DNA from: Comamonadaceae bacterium
GTDB lineage: Bacteria > Pseudomonadota > Gammaproteobacteria > Burkholderiales > Burkholderiaceae_C
Direction of reading: 5' to 3'
Assembly (NCBI GenBank): GCA_947455145.1
Contig: CANGME010000004.1
Location: 124,001 to 188,000, forward strand
DNA length: 64,000 nucleotides
A program made the position numbers and the translations under genes. Positions 29,170 through 38,419 of the stretch are shown here, piece by piece. Under the pieces are notes generated by a model, which ran no database searches, was not told the origin of the DNA, and worked only from the letters and a program-made list of their open reading frames with translations. The first letter of the stretch is position 1, and each line of letters begins with the position of its first letter.

Positions 29170-30165
29170 TTAGAGAGTGAGGATGGTGCAGCCGGTGGTT
29201 TTGCGCGCTTCAAGTGAGCGATGCGCCTCTTGCACATCTTCCAGGGCAAAGCGCTGGTCGATGCGAATCGTCACTTTTCCGCTGGTGACCATGGCAAACA
29301 ACTCATCCGCCATGGCCTGCGTGGTCTCACGCGTGGCGATGTGGGTGAAAACGGTTGGGCGCGTCACATACAACGAACCCTTGCCCGCCAGCACGTTAAT
29401 GTCAAGTGGCTCAACCTTACCGGAGGCATTGCCGAAGTTGGCAACCAAGCCAAAGGGGCTCACGCAATCCAGCGACTTGGTGAAGGTGTCTTTGCCCACC
29501 GAGTCGTACACCACTTTCACGCCTTTGCCACCGGTGATTTCTTTCACACGGGCGACAAAATCTTCTTTGGCGTAATTGATGACGAAGGCCGCGCCGTGCT
29601 CCTTGGCCAAGGCGCATTTCTCGTCCGAACCGGCCGTTCCGATCAGCTGCAAACCCAAAGCTCGGGCCCACTGGCAAGCAATCAAGCCCACACCACCGGC
29701 GGCTGCATGGAACAACACGAAGTCTCCGGCCTTGAGGCCACCTTGGGGTTGGGTACGGCTAAGTAGGTACTGCACGGTCAGACCCTTGAGCATCATGGCC
29801 GCACCGGTTTCAAACGAGATGGCGTCTGGCAGCTTGCACACGCACTTGGCGGGCATCACGCGCACCTCGCAGTAGCTGCCAGGGGGCTGGCTGGCATAGG
29901 CTGCGCGATCACCCACTTGCAGGTGCGTCACGCCTTCGCCAACCGCTTCAACCACACCTGAGGCCTCCATGCCGAGCTGCAAAGGCAGGGCCAAGGGGTA
30001 CACGCCTGCGCGCTGGTACATGTCGATGTAGTTCAAGCCAACCGCTTTGTGGCGAATGCGAATTTCGCCAGGGCCAGGCTCGCCCACCATGACGGTCACG
30101 AGCTTGAGCTGCTCAGGGCCGCCGTTTTGGTCGATGCGCACAGCGCGAGATGAAATTTGGGTCAT
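29170..30165 (-). CDS. NADPH:quinone oxidoreductase, zeta-crystallin type
   Basis: The 331-residue medium-chain reductase lacks the structural zinc cysteines and has the NADPH-binding segment HAAAGGVGLIACQWARALG plus the GLNYIDMYQRAGVYP motif of quinone oxidoreductase 1. It should reduce quinones by one electron from NADPH. The ATG at 30165, preceded by GGAGACC, is chosen over a start 51 bases upstream that adds unrelated residues. It is the first of the three same-strand genes down to 27387. Confidence 0.92.
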   Translation of the reverse strand: MTQISSRAVRIDQNGGPEQLKLVTVMVGEPGPGEIRIRHKAVGLNYIDMYQRAGVYPLALPLQLGMEASGVVEAVGEGVTHLQVGDRAAYASQPPGSYCEVRVMPAKCVCKLPDAISFETGAAMMLKGLTVQYLLSRTQPQGGLKAGDFVLFHAAAGGVGLIACQWARALGLQLIGTAGSDEKCALAKEHGAAFVINYAKEDFVARVKEITGGKGVKVVYDSVGKDTFTKSLDCVSPFGLVANFGNASGKVEPLDINVLAGKGSLYVTRPTVFTHIATRETTQAMADELFAMVTSGKVTIRIDQRFALEDVQEAHRSLEARKTTGCTILTL

Positions 30166-30270
30166 GAAGGGTCTCCAGGTTTTTAGGGATGGTGAGTTTT
30201 TGAAATCGGAACGCAAAATTTTACGATCACCTGCGATATTGCCATGGTTTGACTTGCTACAGTTCAGGGC

Positions 30271-31182
30271 ATGAACGCTCGCCTCACACTGCCCACCGCT
30301 TTGCTCCTGACCGTACCGCCGTTGATGTGGGCTTGCAATGCCGTGCTGGGACGCATGCTGGGGCCTGTGGTGTCGCCGATGACGCTGAATCTGATGCGTT
30401 GGGCCTTGGCGGGTCTCTTTTTGTTGCCGCTCGCCGCTTGGGTACTGCGCCCTGGCAGCGGGCTGTGGCAGTACTGGAAGCGCTTTGCGCTGCTGGGGCT
30501 GTTAGTTGGATGCTACAACGCTTTGCAGTACCTGGCGCTGCACACCTCCACGCCCATCAACGTGACGCTGGTGGCCGCCAGTACGCCGGTGTGGATGTTG
30601 CTGATTGGGCGCTGGTTTTTTGGCGCGAGCATTTCGACCCGGCAATGGATGGGCGCGGCCCTGTCCATCACTGGCGTACTGCTGGTGCTGGGCCGGGGCG
30701 AGGTGGACGTCTTACTTAAACTGCGGCTGGTGCCCGGTGACATCTATGTACTTTTTGCCTCTTTCACCTGGGCTTTTTACAGCTGGATGTTGACGCAAAC
30801 AGGCAAAGAGCCCAGCGCCATCCGTAGTGATTGGGCTGCCTTTTTAATGGGGCAAATTGTGTTTGGTCTTGTTTGGTCAAGCCTGTTTGCCGCCGGGGAG
30901 TGGGCGCTGACCGATGCGCACATTGACTGGAGCTGGTCCTTAGTCGCGACCCTGCTGTTTGTCGCCGTCGGCCCCGCGCTGCTGGCCTACCGCTGCTGGG
31001 GCGCAGGCGTACAACGCGCCGGGCCAACCTTGGCAAGTTTCTTTGCCAACCTCACACCGCTCTTTGCCGCCCTGCTGTCCAGCGCCCTGCTGGGCGAGAC
31101 ACCTCACATTTACCACGTGATTGCTTTTGCGCTGATCGTGGGCGGCATCGTCGTGTCAGCACGGCGGAATTCGGGCACTTAA
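30271..31182 (+). CDS. EamA/DMT-superfamily transporter
   Basis: The 303-residue protein has about ten membrane segments in two EamA repeats (for example TVPPLMWACNAVLGRMLG and MTLNLMRWALAGLFLLPLA in the first, SFTWAFYSWMLTQTG and LASFFANLTPLFAALLSSAL in the second). The family exports amino acids, nucleotides or other small molecules, and the cargo is unknown. It is divergent from the quinone reductase with about 105 bases between. Confidence 0.9.
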   Translation: MNARLTLPTALLLTVPPLMWACNAVLGRMLGPVVSPMTLNLMRWALAGLFLLPLAAWVLRPGSGLWQYWKRFALLGLLVGCYNALQYLALHTSTPINVTLVAASTPVWMLLIGRWFFGASISTRQWMGAALSITGVLLVLGRGEVDVLLKLRLVPGDIYVLFASFTWAFYSWMLTQTGKEPSAIRSDWAAFLMGQIVFGLVWSSLFAAGEWALTDAHIDWSWSLVATLLFVAVGPALLAYRCWGAGVQRAGPTLASFFANLTPLFAALLSSALLGETPHIYHVIAFALIVGGIVVSARRNSGT

Positions 31183-31221
31183 AGCGACACGATTGAAAAC
31201 TCTCACCTGAATGGATATGTG

Positions 31222-31665
31222 ATGTCAATGATTGAAAACCACAGCGATACAACCCTGTCAACCGACATCCTGCGCTGCATCCCTGAGGCCGTTATTTATG
31301 CCGACCTGAACGGCATTATTCAAGGCTGGAACCCAGGGGCTGAAACGGTTTTCGGATTCCCCGCGACCGAAGCCCTAGGCCAAAGTCTGGATCTCATCAT
31401 TCCCGAACGCATGCGAAAAGCGCATTGGGACGGCTATAACAAAGCCATTGCCCGAAGTGGAACACTGCCCGGCCGCACCTCCATGATCACGCGATCGCTG
31501 CACAAAAGTGGCGATCAAATTTACGTGGACATGAGTTTTGCGATGGTGCATGACGCCCAGGGTCAATTACTGGGCTCACTGGCAGTGGCTCGCGATGCCA
31601 CTGCCCGCTTTACTGAAGAAAAAAACCTGCGCCGTCAGTTGGCTGAATTAACGCCCAAGCCATAA
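31222..31665 (+). CDS. Stand-alone PAS-domain protein
   Basis: The 147-residue protein is essentially one PAS domain: PEAVIYADLNGIIQGWNPGA, FGFPATEALGQSLDLIIPER, then SGDQIYVDMSFAMVHD and LLGSLAVARDATARF, with a short C-terminal helix. No output domain is present, so it either partners a separate kinase or cyclase or is a truncated sensor. PAS folds bind haem, flavin or small ligands; no ligand residue is obvious. The start could be a GTG at 31219 or ATGs at 31222 or 31228. Confidence 0.82.
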   Translation: MSMIENHSDTTLSTDILRCIPEAVIYADLNGIIQGWNPGAETVFGFPATEALGQSLDLIIPERMRKAHWDGYNKAIARSGTLPGRTSMITRSLHKSGDQIYVDMSFAMVHDAQGQLLGSLAVARDATARFTEEKNLRRQLAELTPKP

Positions 31666-31672
31666 AAACAAA

Positions 31673-31721
31673 GCCGCAGCCCTGAGTCAAAAATCAGTGG
31701 CTGTCGACACTGGTTTGCGGC
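31673..31721. terminator. Nested hairpin between convergent genes
   Basis: GCCGCA (31673-31678) pairs with TGCGGC (31716-31721), and inside it CAGCC-CTGA (31677-31685) pairs with TCAG-T-GGCTG (31694-31703). No long T run follows, so it may be a weak bidirectional terminator between the PAS gene and the SDR gene. Confidence 0.5.
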
Positions 31722-31731
31722 ATAAGGGGTA

Positions 31732-32529
31732 TCAGAAGCTGCCAGGGTAAGCACCGCCGTCGGTTAGCACATTCTGGCCATTGATGTAACCCGCCTGCTG
31801 GCTGCACAAAAAGGCGCAGACCGCACCAAACTCATCGGGCGTACCAAAGCGCTGGGCGGGGATGGTTTTTTTGCGGTTTTCAGCAATGGTTTCGATCGGC
31901 AGGCCAGTCTTTTTGGCCGCGCCAGACATCGTGCCTTTGAGACGGTCGGTATCAAACGCGCCGGGCAGCAAGTTGTTGATGGTCACCCCGTTACCCGCCA
32001 GCTTGCTGCTGCGGGACACGCCCGCCACAAAACCCGTCAGACCACTGCGTGCGCCATTGGAGAGGCCCAGAATGTCAATGGGTGCCTTCACCGCGCTAGA
32101 TGTGATGTTGATGATGCGGCCAAAGCCGCGTGCGGCCATGCCGTCAACGGTCGCCTTGATGAGCTCAATCGGGGTCAGCATATTGGCGTCAACAGCCTTG
32201 ATCCAGGCGTCGCGATCCCACTCGCGAAAGTCGCCGGGAGGCGGGCCCCCGGCGTTAGTCACCACAATGTCGTAATCAGCGCGCACAGCGAAAACGGCGG
32301 CTCGGCCTTCAACCGTGGTGATGTCAGCGGCAACCATCAACACCTGTGTGTCGGCAGGTCGTGCCGGGTCGGCCTTCAAGGTTTGAGCTGCGCTGGCCAG
32401 CACCTCAGCGCCGCGTGCCACGATCAGCACATTCACACCCTCTTGCACAAGCGCCTGAGCACAACCAAAACCCAGCCCTTTGCTGGCACCACACACCAAG
32501 GCCCATTTACCATTAATACCTAAATTCAT
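31732..32529 (-). CDS. SDR-family oxidoreductase with a non-canonical active site
   Basis: The 265-residue protein has the short-chain dehydrogenase cofactor motif LVCGASKGLGFGCAQAL (TGxxxGxG type), NAGGPPPGDF in place of NNAG, and the active-site serine in INITSSAVKAP. Where most SDRs have YxxxK, it reads LGLSNGARSGL, so the catalytic tyrosine and lysine are not in the usual places. A subgroup with this LSNGAR signature occurs in other proteobacteria. It may be a variant oxidoreductase or not a dehydrogenase. The C-terminus INGQNVLTDGGAYPGSF is complete. Confidence 0.88.
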   Translation of the reverse strand: MNLGINGKWALVCGASKGLGFGCAQALVQEGVNVLIVARGAEVLASAAQTLKADPARPADTQVLMVAADITTVEGRAAVFAVRADYDIVVTNAGGPPPGDFREWDRDAWIKAVDANMLTPIELIKATVDGMAARGFGRIINITSSAVKAPIDILGLSNGARSGLTGFVAGVSRSSKLAGNGVTINNLLPGAFDTDRLKGTMSGAAKKTGLPIETIAENRKKTIPAQRFGTPDEFGAVCAFLCSQQAGYINGQNVLTDGGAYPGSF

Positions 32530-32728
32530 GAAAAATTCCTAAAAAACTCAATTCAAATGAAAAAAAATCTTGCGAACGCTACTTCTTATAGGCGATACTT
32601 AAAGAATTAACTGACTTTAAGGGAATTTCAGCCAGAATGCATCCCTTTGCAAATAAAATTTTCCCGGCCAAATCAAAGTCAAGTAGCCTATTAACAATTT
32701 GCATAGCCAAAACACTTAAGTGCAGCCA

Positions 32729-34618
32729 ATGAACGACTCCATCCCGCAAGCTTTCGCCAATCAAGTCATTGAAATTGGCATTCAAGGACTGCCAGAATTG
32801 TCGGCCAACATGATTGCTGGCGGGCTTTATGCACTGAAGGCTGAAACTCCTTCTGCTCGTTATCCGTTGTTAGCTGGCAGCTTGACAAGTGCCCTCAAAT
32901 CTGGGCTAACCTGTACAGTGATCGTACCTTACAAACCTGATGCCTTCATTCAAAGAATTGAGTCATTTGGTGACTTTGACGCCCACCAACTTATGAATGA
33001 CGGGCGGCTGAATGTTTTCGTGACTCAAGCTGAATTTGCGAAAAAAATGTTCCGCTTTGGTGCAGATCAGTTCGCTCACGAGCTAGCTCAATTTGAAATT
33101 CCCGAAAATAGTTTTTTGATATTCGATCAAGCCGACGAGTTATTAAGCTTGCATGACGTGACTTTGGCGCTGGATCAGGTAGAAGCGCTTCGTAAATGGT
33201 TCAGTCAATGGAACTTGACCGGCTTATTGGTTTTTTCACGAACAACCGAGGAGCATTCTGAAACCATCAATGCACTAATGGACAGCTTGACAGGCATTGC
33301 CCGCATTGGTGGAGGGAAAGATGGTTTAGAGATTACCTTTGAATACTGGCAGTCACAGGACGGAACCCTAGCCGCTCAAAACTATAATCTCAGAACGCTT
33401 GAATCAGGTTTATACGAGGTCTATTCGCGTGTAACGCCTCCAACTCAGTTCATGATGGGCAGTGGTGTACAAGATCTCCAGGAAGAAACAGATCAAGGTG
33501 AGCCTTATTACTTTTACATGGATCCTGAGCTGGGGAGCTTAGCTAGCCAAATCCCTGGAGTTTGGAAACATGTGGGCTCCCTCATCGGAATGCACAGCGC
33601 GACGCACAGTCATCGGTCTGCCGTATCAATACTCAGCTTTACCCGTGACACTCAGTTGCGAGAATTAGCAGAGACAGTTCACACGATGAGACTCAATCTA
33701 GGCAGGCGAGCAAGAATCGTTGTTTATGAGAAAGATTCTTCTTTACGCTACCAAAACGAGGCTTTATTATTACGGCTTGGAATCAACTTAGTAATTCACA
33801 AAGACGTCCCCGTTAGTCGTGTCCCACTTTTGCTAGAGTCATTAAAGGGGCAATCCTTTAACCGTGACGTGGACATCAATTTCGAACAAGCTCTGGCCTC
33901 AGTTCTGCCAACGCGACTTCGCGGCTACTTACCTGCCTTACGATTCAGACGCGAAGTTCAATATATTCTGGATCGAGCTGGCACGCTCAACATCCCAAGT
34001 GTGTTGATCATTGCCAACCCTATACAAGGCATTTCTGCATTGGATATTCTTCAAAACATCAGTCTGACACGGGCGGGGGATTTAAACTCTTCCGACGGCG
34101 TCAATTGTTTTGTTTTTCTTAACGCGTGCCCTGAGTCGGTCATGCAGACAACTTTGAACAAAATTTTGGGTTGCTCATCGGAAGATGTTTTTCAGGGAAT
34201 CGAATTCATAATTAAAGTGAATGACATCAGTAGCAGGCTTAGAGTGCAGCTAGGCACAACGGAAGAGGCCGGTTTTCCAGACTATTCTGCTCAACTGGCT
34301 CACCTTTCGGCAATAGAAAATTTACAGAATACGGGTGAAGAAACTTCAGAGGCTTTCGTCGATGACGCTTTTACGGACAGCAATGAAACTCGCGGTAGAT
34401 TCATGCAGCGCAATACCACGAGAACATCACCTTCTGAAATAAATACTGATACAAAGCAAACACGCCCTGATGCATCAAATTTCGCGAAGCCCGCCCATCC
34501 CAACCAAGGCGCGATGTCTTTCAGCTATAGCAGCAGTCAACAAGTTGCTGTGGTTGGTAAGAAGACCGTTCCCAGGGCAAAACGAAGCATGCCAGCAAGT
34601 GGGTCAAAATTAAGTTAA
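32729..34618 (+). CDS. bcsE: Cellulose biosynthesis protein BcsE-like
   Basis: The 629-residue protein matches BcsE, a cyclic-di-GMP receptor that sits on the cytoplasmic side of the cellulose synthase complex. An N-terminal RecA/NTPase-like region (LIFDQADELLSLHD, LLVFSRTTEEHSE) is followed by the GIL-type region (RARIVVYEKDSSLRYQNEA, LLLRLGINLVIHKDVPVSRV), which resembles enterobacterial BcsE, and a disordered tail after about 560. Where I recall the family's RxxD c-di-GMP site, the sequence reads RYQN. The start is either GTG at 32720 or ATG at 32729. No bcsA, B, C or Z lies in this window. It opens the AT-richer island; bases 32530-32728 are AT-rich and probably regulatory. Confidence 0.8.
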   Translation: MNDSIPQAFANQVIEIGIQGLPELSANMIAGGLYALKAETPSARYPLLAGSLTSALKSGLTCTVIVPYKPDAFIQRIESFGDFDAHQLMNDGRLNVFVTQAEFAKKMFRFGADQFAHELAQFEIPENSFLIFDQADELLSLHDVTLALDQVEALRKWFSQWNLTGLLVFSRTTEEHSETINALMDSLTGIARIGGGKDGLEITFEYWQSQDGTLAAQNYNLRTLESGLYEVYSRVTPPTQFMMGSGVQDLQEETDQGEPYYFYMDPELGSLASQIPGVWKHVGSLIGMHSATHSHRSAVSILSFTRDTQLRELAETVHTMRLNLGRRARIVVYEKDSSLRYQNEALLLRLGINLVIHKDVPVSRVPLLLESLKGQSFNRDVDINFEQALASVLPTRLRGYLPALRFRREVQYILDRAGTLNIPSVLIIANPIQGISALDILQNISLTRAGDLNSSDGVNCFVFLNACPESVMQTTLNKILGCSSEDVFQGIEFIIKVNDISSRLRVQLGTTEEAGFPDYSAQLAHLSAIENLQNTGEETSEAFVDDAFTDSNETRGRFMQRNTTRTSPSEINTDTKQTRPDASNFAKPAHPNQGAMSFSYSSSQQVAVVGKKTVPRAKRSMPASGSKLS

Positions 34619-34624
34619 TTGGAA

Positions 34625-36625
34625 ATGCTTTTATTGCACTCTGCCTTTCGTCCTTATCTCGTTGCTGCTGGTTGTTTGACGTGTCTGGCACTCGGACTTT
34701 TAACGACCGGCTGCGCCAAACCCACCAATCCTGAAAATACGACCATCGAGACTGAAGTTGGACGTCCTTCTTGGTTGCCCACCGACCCTCCGGTCGGATT
34801 TTTCATTCCAGAAGGATTATTCAAGAAATCGGGTGCTTTCGGCGCTGGTCTCTCCATACAAGGCGTCAACTCGGCACCAATAGTCTTGACTGCCCCACTC
34901 GCTTCAGCCTTAGGCAACACCGCTTGGGTGTCCTCAGTCCATCTTTATGCATCACCTACCACGGAGAGCTATCTCAAAAGCGGCGGTCTCGATGCCCAAA
35001 ACAACCTGCGAATTTGGGAGACATTCTTAAAAAAATACAGAATTCCATATCAGCTCGTTACATCGGTAGATCGTTTGGAAGCTGCTTCTTCAGGGGTGTT
35101 ATTGCTCCCCACATCCGTCGCCTTGTCTGCTAGAGAAAAACAAGCAATCGTTAGTTTCAGATCCAAAGGTGGAAGTGTTCTGGCCTCTTGGTTGGCCGGT
35201 GTAAGAGGCGAAAAGGGTGAATGGTTGGGTTTTGGTTTTATGGAGAGTGCGCTGGACGTTAAAGTCGTTGGCGACACCCGCCCAGTAAATGAAATAGATA
35301 TTGACAACTTTATGATGCCTTATGGGGACAACCCAATCACCCACCATTTGCCTGCAGGTCAACGTGTGTGGATGGAGGTGGTCAAAGAAACCTATCCGCT
35401 CAGACTTGTGGGGCGTAACCCCGCCGCGCACATCATGGATTGGTCTCGAACTTTTGCGCCGGATAAAACAGGCACGGTAATCGTATTTGATGAGACTGCG
35501 CAATCAACAGGCAAACTCTCTCGCTCCGTCGTACTTGGCTATCCCGAACGCTTGTGGCTGGCCGCCGACCCCAAGTCGCTTGAAGCCGTTGCCCACAACG
35601 CGATTACTTGGCTGCTTCGCCAACCCGACGCCTACATCTCTGCATGGCCTCAGTCTTACCAAAGTGCGGTCATATTTGCTATCGACGCAACAGATCCATT
35701 CGCCCCAGTCGACTTGGAGCTTGCCAGTTTATTCAAGAACAACGGCATGCTTGCAACATACTATACGCTGACCGAAATTGCCAAGAGATCTGCCACCGTC
35801 ATTAAACAAATTCAAGCCCAAGGGCATGAGTTTGCTTATATGGCCGATCGTTATGCAGGCTTTAAAGATCAGCCTCTCAGCGATCAGATCAAACGGCTAG
35901 AAACCATGCGCCAGGAAATGAAAAACTCCGGCCTTGAGATTGCAGCCGATGCGGGATTCCATCCTCCAATGGGTTCGTACGACAAAACCACAGAGCAGTT
36001 GATTAGTCACAACGGTTTTGGGCACTTTATCTCTTCCTCAGACATCACAGATGCCCGACTTCCCTTTGTCTCAACACCTCAAGGCGTAAATATTTTGTCA
36101 GGATCAACCACAGTAGTGATGCCATTCACAATCAGTGATCCTGAAACAACCATGGAAACAGGAGATGCGGAAGAAGGCCTGAAATCATTCTTGAGTGAGC
36201 TTGCACTATCTCAAAAAATGGGCTCCTTATCCGGCATTCGTCTGGTGCAGCAAAGCTTCATCACAAAAGAACAATGGGAAGATATTTTTGCCCGAATCAA
36301 AGCTCCCAACAGCCAAATCTGGGTGGCCAAAGCCAGCCAGGTTGCCGATTGGTGGCGCGAGAGAAATCGTGTCAGCTTTCGGCTTGAAAATGACCCTACC
36401 ACCCCACTGATAAGCGTTACAGTCACTGGAAGTTCACCTCTTAAACACGCTGTAACTCTGTATGTCAATCTGCCTGAGTCCAGGTCAGTCCTGCGCTTGA
36501 AACCCCAAACCGGCTCTGAAAATTCAGTCACAATAGTGCCTGTAGATGCGTGGCGTTCGGCCCTTGTGTTAAAAGACTTGGCACCTGGAACCTACCGCTG
36601 GAATCTTTATTTTGATCGGCCATAA
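34625..36625 (+). CDS. Lipoprotein with GATase-like and degenerate NodB-type deacetylase domains
   Basis: The 666-residue protein has a lipoprotein signal (LLTTGC, Cys30). Residues about 85-330 resemble a GATase1-like sheet domain (VLLLPTSVALSAREKQAIVS, GGSVLASWLAG). Residues about 345-500 resemble a NodB polysaccharide deacetylase. The metal and catalytic motifs are altered: AIDATD at 352-357 keeps acids, but the usual HxxxH after GHE reads GHEFAYMADRYAGF, and the RxP loop reads FHPPMGSYD. It may bind or position polysaccharide rather than deacetylate it, or use a modified site. The ATG at 34625 is 6 bases after bcsE. A C-terminal beta domain follows. The role is inferred from neighbours. 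Confidence 0.7.
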   Translation: MLLLHSAFRPYLVAAGCLTCLALGLLTTGCAKPTNPENTTIETEVGRPSWLPTDPPVGFFIPEGLFKKSGAFGAGLSIQGVNSAPIVLTAPLASALGNTAWVSSVHLYASPTTESYLKSGGLDAQNNLRIWETFLKKYRIPYQLVTSVDRLEAASSGVLLLPTSVALSAREKQAIVSFRSKGGSVLASWLAGVRGEKGEWLGFGFMESALDVKVVGDTRPVNEIDIDNFMMPYGDNPITHHLPAGQRVWMEVVKETYPLRLVGRNPAAHIMDWSRTFAPDKTGTVIVFDETAQSTGKLSRSVVLGYPERLWLAADPKSLEAVAHNAITWLLRQPDAYISAWPQSYQSAVIFAIDATDPFAPVDLELASLFKNNGMLATYYTLTEIAKRSATVIKQIQAQGHEFAYMADRYAGFKDQPLSDQIKRLETMRQEMKNSGLEIAADAGFHPPMGSYDKTTEQLISHNGFGHFISSSDITDARLPFVSTPQGVNILSGSTTVVMPFTISDPETTMETGDAEEGLKSFLSELALSQKMGSLSGIRLVQQSFITKEQWEDIFARIKAPNSQIWVAKASQVADWWRERNRVSFRLENDPTTPLISVTVTGSSPLKHAVTLYVNLPESRSVLRLKPQTGSENSVTIVPVDAWRSALVLKDLAPGTYRWNLYFDRP

Positions 36626-36680
36626 TCGCGGTCACAAACACGACTTATATACTGAGAGGTATTTTCATCAAGGAGTTGGA

Positions 36681-37388
36681 ATGCAGATTAAAGGCCTTCA
36701 AAAATTTTTTAACATAACTTGTACAATTTATCTCACGACGCTGTGCAGCTTAACCCACGCACAGCAAGCCGGCCTGCTTTACGACCCCGAACCCCCACTA
36801 GATTCAGCTTACGTACGCATTATCGTTGCCAGCCGCGAGGGCTCGGTTGATGTCGTCGTTGATGGACGCCCGCGTATTCAAAAATTAGCGTCTGGGGAGG
36901 CCAGCGAGTTCATAGTGCTCAGCGCTGGGCCTCATACCATCGCCCTGCACCCGGCGGGCAAGCCTAGCGCACACCTCTCAGCCAAACTCGATGTCAACAA
37001 GGGGCGCGCCTTAACTGTTGCCTTTACCTCATTGAAGGGCAACACGACCCCCATCGTGATTGAAGATAAAACCAACTCCAACAAGCTCAAAGCCTTGCTG
37101 GCTGTCTACCATCTGGATCCCAAAACAGGCCCCATTGATGTACTGACAGCTGACGGCAACACCAAAGTTTTAGCAGACATCACCATGGGCACTTCGGCCT
37201 CCATTCAAGTCAACCCAATCGATGTGGAACTGGTGGCCGCGAAAACCGGCACGAAATCACCACTGGTCAAAGCATCGCTAAAAATGGCGCAAGGCGGAAC
37301 CTACAGCGTTTTTTTAATGGCAGGTGATAACGGGAAGATGACAGCGAAAGTAGGTCTCAATAAAATTGAACGCTACACCGGGAAGTAA
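36681..37388 (+). CDS. AlgF-like periplasmic polysaccharide O-acetylation protein
   Basis: The 235-residue exported protein has a signal peptide (about 1-27, ending CSLTHA) followed by AGLLYDPEPPLDSAYVRIIV, which matches the start of mature AlgF. Two beta-rich domains follow. AlgF is needed, with AlgI and AlgJ, to acetylate alginate in the periplasm; it probably hands over the acyl group or bridges partners. The ATG at 36681 is set by AGGAG six bases upstream. It lies 55 bases after the lipoprotein gene and 22 bases before the AlgJ-like gene. Confidence 0.82.
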   Translation: MQIKGLQKFFNITCTIYLTTLCSLTHAQQAGLLYDPEPPLDSAYVRIIVASREGSVDVVVDGRPRIQKLASGEASEFIVLSAGPHTIALHPAGKPSAHLSAKLDVNKGRALTVAFTSLKGNTTPIVIEDKTNSNKLKALLAVYHLDPKTGPIDVLTADGNTKVLADITMGTSASIQVNPIDVELVAAKTGTKSPLVKASLKMAQGGTYSVFLMAGDNGKMTAKVGLNKIERYTGK

Positions 37389-37410
37389 TTTAACTTATAT
37401 AAGGTCAACC

Positions 37411-38412
37411 ATGCACAAACGTATTTTTAACAAGCTCGTCCTGGCAACAGCATTGACCGCTGGCTTGGGCATGTCATTAGCCCACGCGCAAGGCTATCAA
37501 CCTATAGTTGGTAAAGGGGGCGACTGGCTCTTCACCCCCTATGAATTTGCTATGCAAACGGATGCGGCGGACACCCAGGCCACCATTCAAATGCTTGAAA
37601 AATCCAATGCCTTGTTTGCACGCAGCGGTATCGCCCTGGCTGTGGTGATTGTTCCCTCCAAAATTCGCATTCATGCAGATCAGTTGCCCGCCAGTAACCC
37701 GCTGGACGGCTATACCGCTGGTAAATATGACAACATTGTCAAAGCTTTAACGGCAGGTGGTGTAACGGTTATCAATCTGAACCAGGCCTTCCTGGCCAGC
37801 CCCCATCGACAAAGCGATACCCCTCTATTTCTACGTTTGGACACCCATTGGGCACCTTCAGGGGCCATGTTGGCCGCCGAGACGATCAGTGCAGGCATAG
37901 AGGCAACACCGACATTAAAGGCCGCCTTGGCTGCAACTACCGCCGAAAAATTTGACTTGGCTTGGGCCAAACAAAAATCCAACACGCGCGCCAGAGACTT
38001 GGTTCGCCTAATGCCTGCGGGCACACCGACTTTCCCGCCAGAACAAATACTAAACTTTAAAGTTAGCAAGGCTTCAGCAAGCCAAGCAAGCTTGTTAGGC
38101 AATGGTGCGAAAGTCGGCATCACCGTTATTGGTAGCAGCTACACTAACAAAAACACGGGTTATCCTGACGCAATTCGATACGTCCTACAGCGTGAACTAC
38201 TCGATATTTCACTTCCCGTAGACCAAGGGCCTTGGTATGGGATGGATGCCTACTTACGTGATGAGGCTTTCAAAACTAATAAACCCAAACTCATTATTTG
38301 GGAAATTCCTGAGCGGGAGTTTCGCTCGCCCCCCAACAACAAATATCGCGATGCTCGTTATGTGATTGATAACAATGAATGGCTCTCTCGGATAGAAGCA
38401 TTACTCAAGTAA
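37411..38412 (+). CDS. AlgJ/AlgX-like SGNH acyltransferase, first copy
   Basis: The 333-residue protein has a signal peptide or anchor (1-27, ending SLAHA) and the AlgJ/AlgX fold. The Asp-His pair is in RLDTHWAPSG (Asp144, His146), and the nucleophile serine is probably Ser243 in VIGSSYTNK. The C-terminal segment IIWEIPEREFRSPPNN is shared with the second copy at 41403. These proteins take an acyl group from the membrane O-acyltransferase and transfer it to sugar hydroxyls. AAGG precedes the ATG at 37411. It is the last intact gene before the first transposase remnant. Confidence 0.85.
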   Translation: MHKRIFNKLVLATALTAGLGMSLAHAQGYQPIVGKGGDWLFTPYEFAMQTDAADTQATIQMLEKSNALFARSGIALAVVIVPSKIRIHADQLPASNPLDGYTAGKYDNIVKALTAGGVTVINLNQAFLASPHRQSDTPLFLRLDTHWAPSGAMLAAETISAGIEATPTLKAALAATTAEKFDLAWAKQKSNTRARDLVRLMPAGTPTFPPEQILNFKVSKASASQASLLGNGAKVGITVIGSSYTNKNTGYPDAIRYVLQRELLDISLPVDQGPWYGMDAYLRDEAFKTNKPKLIIWEIPEREFRSPPNNKYRDARYVIDNNEWLSRIEALLK

Positions 38413-38419
38413 GGCAGTA

